From: Symbiodinium natans
Taxonomy: Eukaryota; Sar; Dinophyceae; Suessiales; Symbiodiniaceae
Assembly (NCBI GenBank): GCA_905221605.1
Contig: CAJNDS010002354.1
Coordinates: forward strand, 162,136-226,135
Reading direction: 5' to 3'
Length of the DNA: 64,000 bases
Positions 62,755 through 64,000 of the stretch are shown here, one piece after another. The first letter of the stretch is position 1; the number at the start of each line of letters is the position of its first letter. The translations under genes were made by a program, and so were the position numbers. The notes under the pieces were generated by a model. The model was given only the letters and a program-made list of their open reading frames with translations, did not search any database and was not told where the DNA came from.

Positions 62755-63233
62755 AAATTTAAGAGCCTCCGGCTCAAGCCGCCGACCCCGCAGGAGAACA
62801 AGTTTAAGGTTTGGGGTTTGGTGATTTTGTTTGCGGTTCTTGTGGGGGGAGGGGGTGGGGGGGTGGGGGGGGGGGGGGGTGGGGGTGGGGGGGGTGGGGG
62901 GGTGGGGGGTGGTGGGGGGGTGGGGGGGTGGGGGGGGGGGTGGGGGGGTGGGGGGGTGGGGGGGGGGGGGTGGGGGGGGGGTGGGGGGGGGTGGGGGGGG
63001 GGTGGGGGGGGGGGAGGGTGGTGGGGGGGGTGGGCGGTAAGGGGGGGGGGTAGGGGGGGGGGGGGGGAGTGGGGGTGCCCTGTGCGAAAACGCCAATGCT
63101 CCACGAGTTTACGCGGTGTGGGTGGCCTGTTCCTCCCCCCCCCACCCCCCCCGCGTTTTGGGGGGGTAAGGAGGGAAAGAGGGAGGCTTTCACCTCCTTT
63201 TCCCATCCAACACGCCGCCAGGGTCGGCGGACC
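62755..63233 (+). mobile_element. Family H element, copy 3 (both ends)
   Basis: Starts TTTAAGAGCCTCCGGCTC and ends CGCCGCCAGGGTCGGCGGAC. The first 90 bp match copy 1 nearly exactly (to TTTGTTTGCGGTT). The interior is about 225 bp of G with T (62840-63068), and the right 150 bp match copy 2 in blocks (TTTACGCKGTGYGGGTGGC; CCCATCCAACACGCC). Confidence 0.8.
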
Positions 63234-63729
63234 CTAAACAATGAACCCTTCACCCTAAACCCTAAACCCCAACCCCTGAACCCTACACCCTAAACCCTTA
63301 GCTTAAACTCTAAACCCTGTTTGCAGAAGATAGGAGTCTTTCATATTTGGGTAGGTTGTTTTTTTCTTGTTGGGGGGAGTGTCTTGTAGGGGTCTAGTGT
63401 ATGAGCATATGAGTTGAGGGTGTATAGGGTAGATAGGTACACATTTTGTTCTTTGCGTATACATGATACCTATCCCGTCTAAGCCTTGACGTGAGTATCG
63501 GCGGGGGTGGGTGCGGGTGGGAGGTCCCACCAAAGACTCCTACGGTCAGGGTTTAGGGCTTAGGGTCCAAGGTTTAGGGTTTAGGGTTTAGGGTTTAGGG
63601 TTTGGGGTTTAGGGTTTAGGGTTTAGGGTTTAGTAGGGTTTTGGGAGCTCAAGCCCCTTCAGTTTTTGCGGCGAGCGCTACTCAATCGAGCAAATCGGGT
63701 CACACCTGTCTGGCACTCACTCAGTTGCT

Positions 63730-63870
63730 ACCCCTAAACCCTAAACCCTAAACCCTAAACCCTAAACCCTAAACCCTAAACCCTAAACCCTAAACCCTAA
63801 ACCCTAAACCCTAAACCCTAAACCCTAAACCCTAAACCCTAAACCCTAAACCCTAAACCCCAAACCCCAT
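63730..63870 (+). repeat. Telomere-type array, CCCTAAA
   Basis: About 20 units, opposed to TTTAGGG at 63545-63640. Confidence 0.97.
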
Positions 63871-64000
63871 ACTTTTCAAAACATGTTATGCCAAAGATGT
63901 TGTGTATGTGCCCAAGTCGACTGTTTGCTCGTGGGAGTGGCTTCGGCTATTGTGCATGTTGATGCAGGGCTTTGTGCAAAGCACGCATGGATAGGAGAAA

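Noticed and set aside
62130-63206. A 358-codon open frame on the minus strand, the longest in the window
   Set aside because: It is made of the CCCCAAA array and the G/T tract of family H (Gly-Phe-Trp and Pro runs). Both strands are open for the same reason, so it is compositional.
1-64000. Using open-frame length alone as evidence for genes
   Set aside because: With roughly 3000 stop codons expected per strand, hundreds of stop-free stretches of 60 codons occur by chance. Several spacers are open in three or more frames.
1-64000. Window as a true chromosome end
   Set aside because: Arrays occur in both orientations throughout and none extends to a contig edge as a long uniform terminal tract. 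These are internal arrays, although a subtelomeric location is possible.
1-64000. Assignment to Eimeria, whose genomes carry AGGGTTT-type interspersed repeats
   Set aside because: Those genomes are also rich in CAG runs, which are essentially absent here. The organism is left open.

Overview
Nuclear DNA of a eukaryote, most likely a protist or alga with plant-type telomeric repeats (TTTAGGG/CCCTAAA). That repeat is typical of green plants, most green algae and many alveolates (apicomplexans, dinoflagellates and relatives); the window alone does not decide between them. There is no bacterial operon structure, ribosome-binding site, rRNA, tRNA, CRISPR or IS element that I can recognise. One 100-base run of N (6401-6500) is a scaffold gap.

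The dominant feature is an extreme density of interstitial telomere-type arrays. From end to end, blocks of 30-650 bp of (CCCTAAA)n or (TTTAGGG)n alternate with unique spacers mostly 80-400 bp long. Both orientations occur and switch many times. Besides the canonical 7-mer there are locally homogenised variants (CCCCAAA, CCCTAAG, TTTAGTAGGG, CCCTTAAG, 9-mers of the GCCCTAGAA type, TTGAGGG). The longest blocks are 40330-40985, 43070-43525, 62120-62620, 4768-4994, 18460-18680 and 56215-56430. Long C or G runs (2366-2391, 3068-3112, 14097-14247, 15957-16086, 32470-32516, 62840-63070) and AT, CT and CG microsatellites are added to this.

The spacers hold several families of short (about 90-120 bp) elements with terminal inverted repeats, MITE-like and apparently undescribed. 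I name them A (23831, 29071, 42297, 49229), B (1391, 2834, 37477, 46839, 57479), C (28462, 29501), D (8055), E (55968), F (98, 33529), G (4390, 56617), a larger family H with G- and C-tract interiors (15868, 35224, 62755), and a recurrent end motif I. At least two B copies (2834-2912 and 46839-47044) are interrupted by telomeric arrays. Copies of G and I run into arrays at their own TAGGG. This suggests that telomeric DNA was added into pre-existing sequence, as at healed breaks.

No complete known gene could be identified. Open frames are short and none is a confident family match. In 64 kb, chance alone gives hundreds of stop-free stretches of 60 codons, so openness is not evidence. I list only candidates with good splice signals, coding-like base periodicity or unusual length, at low to moderate confidence. 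The better ones are 3553-3740(+), 31473-31701(+/-), 55662-55830(+), 60503-60601(-), 28900-28966(-), 32579-32719(-), 7336-7603(+) and the 11947-12363 block. If some are real, the window is a landscape of small exons with introns and intergenic DNA packed with telomeric arrays.
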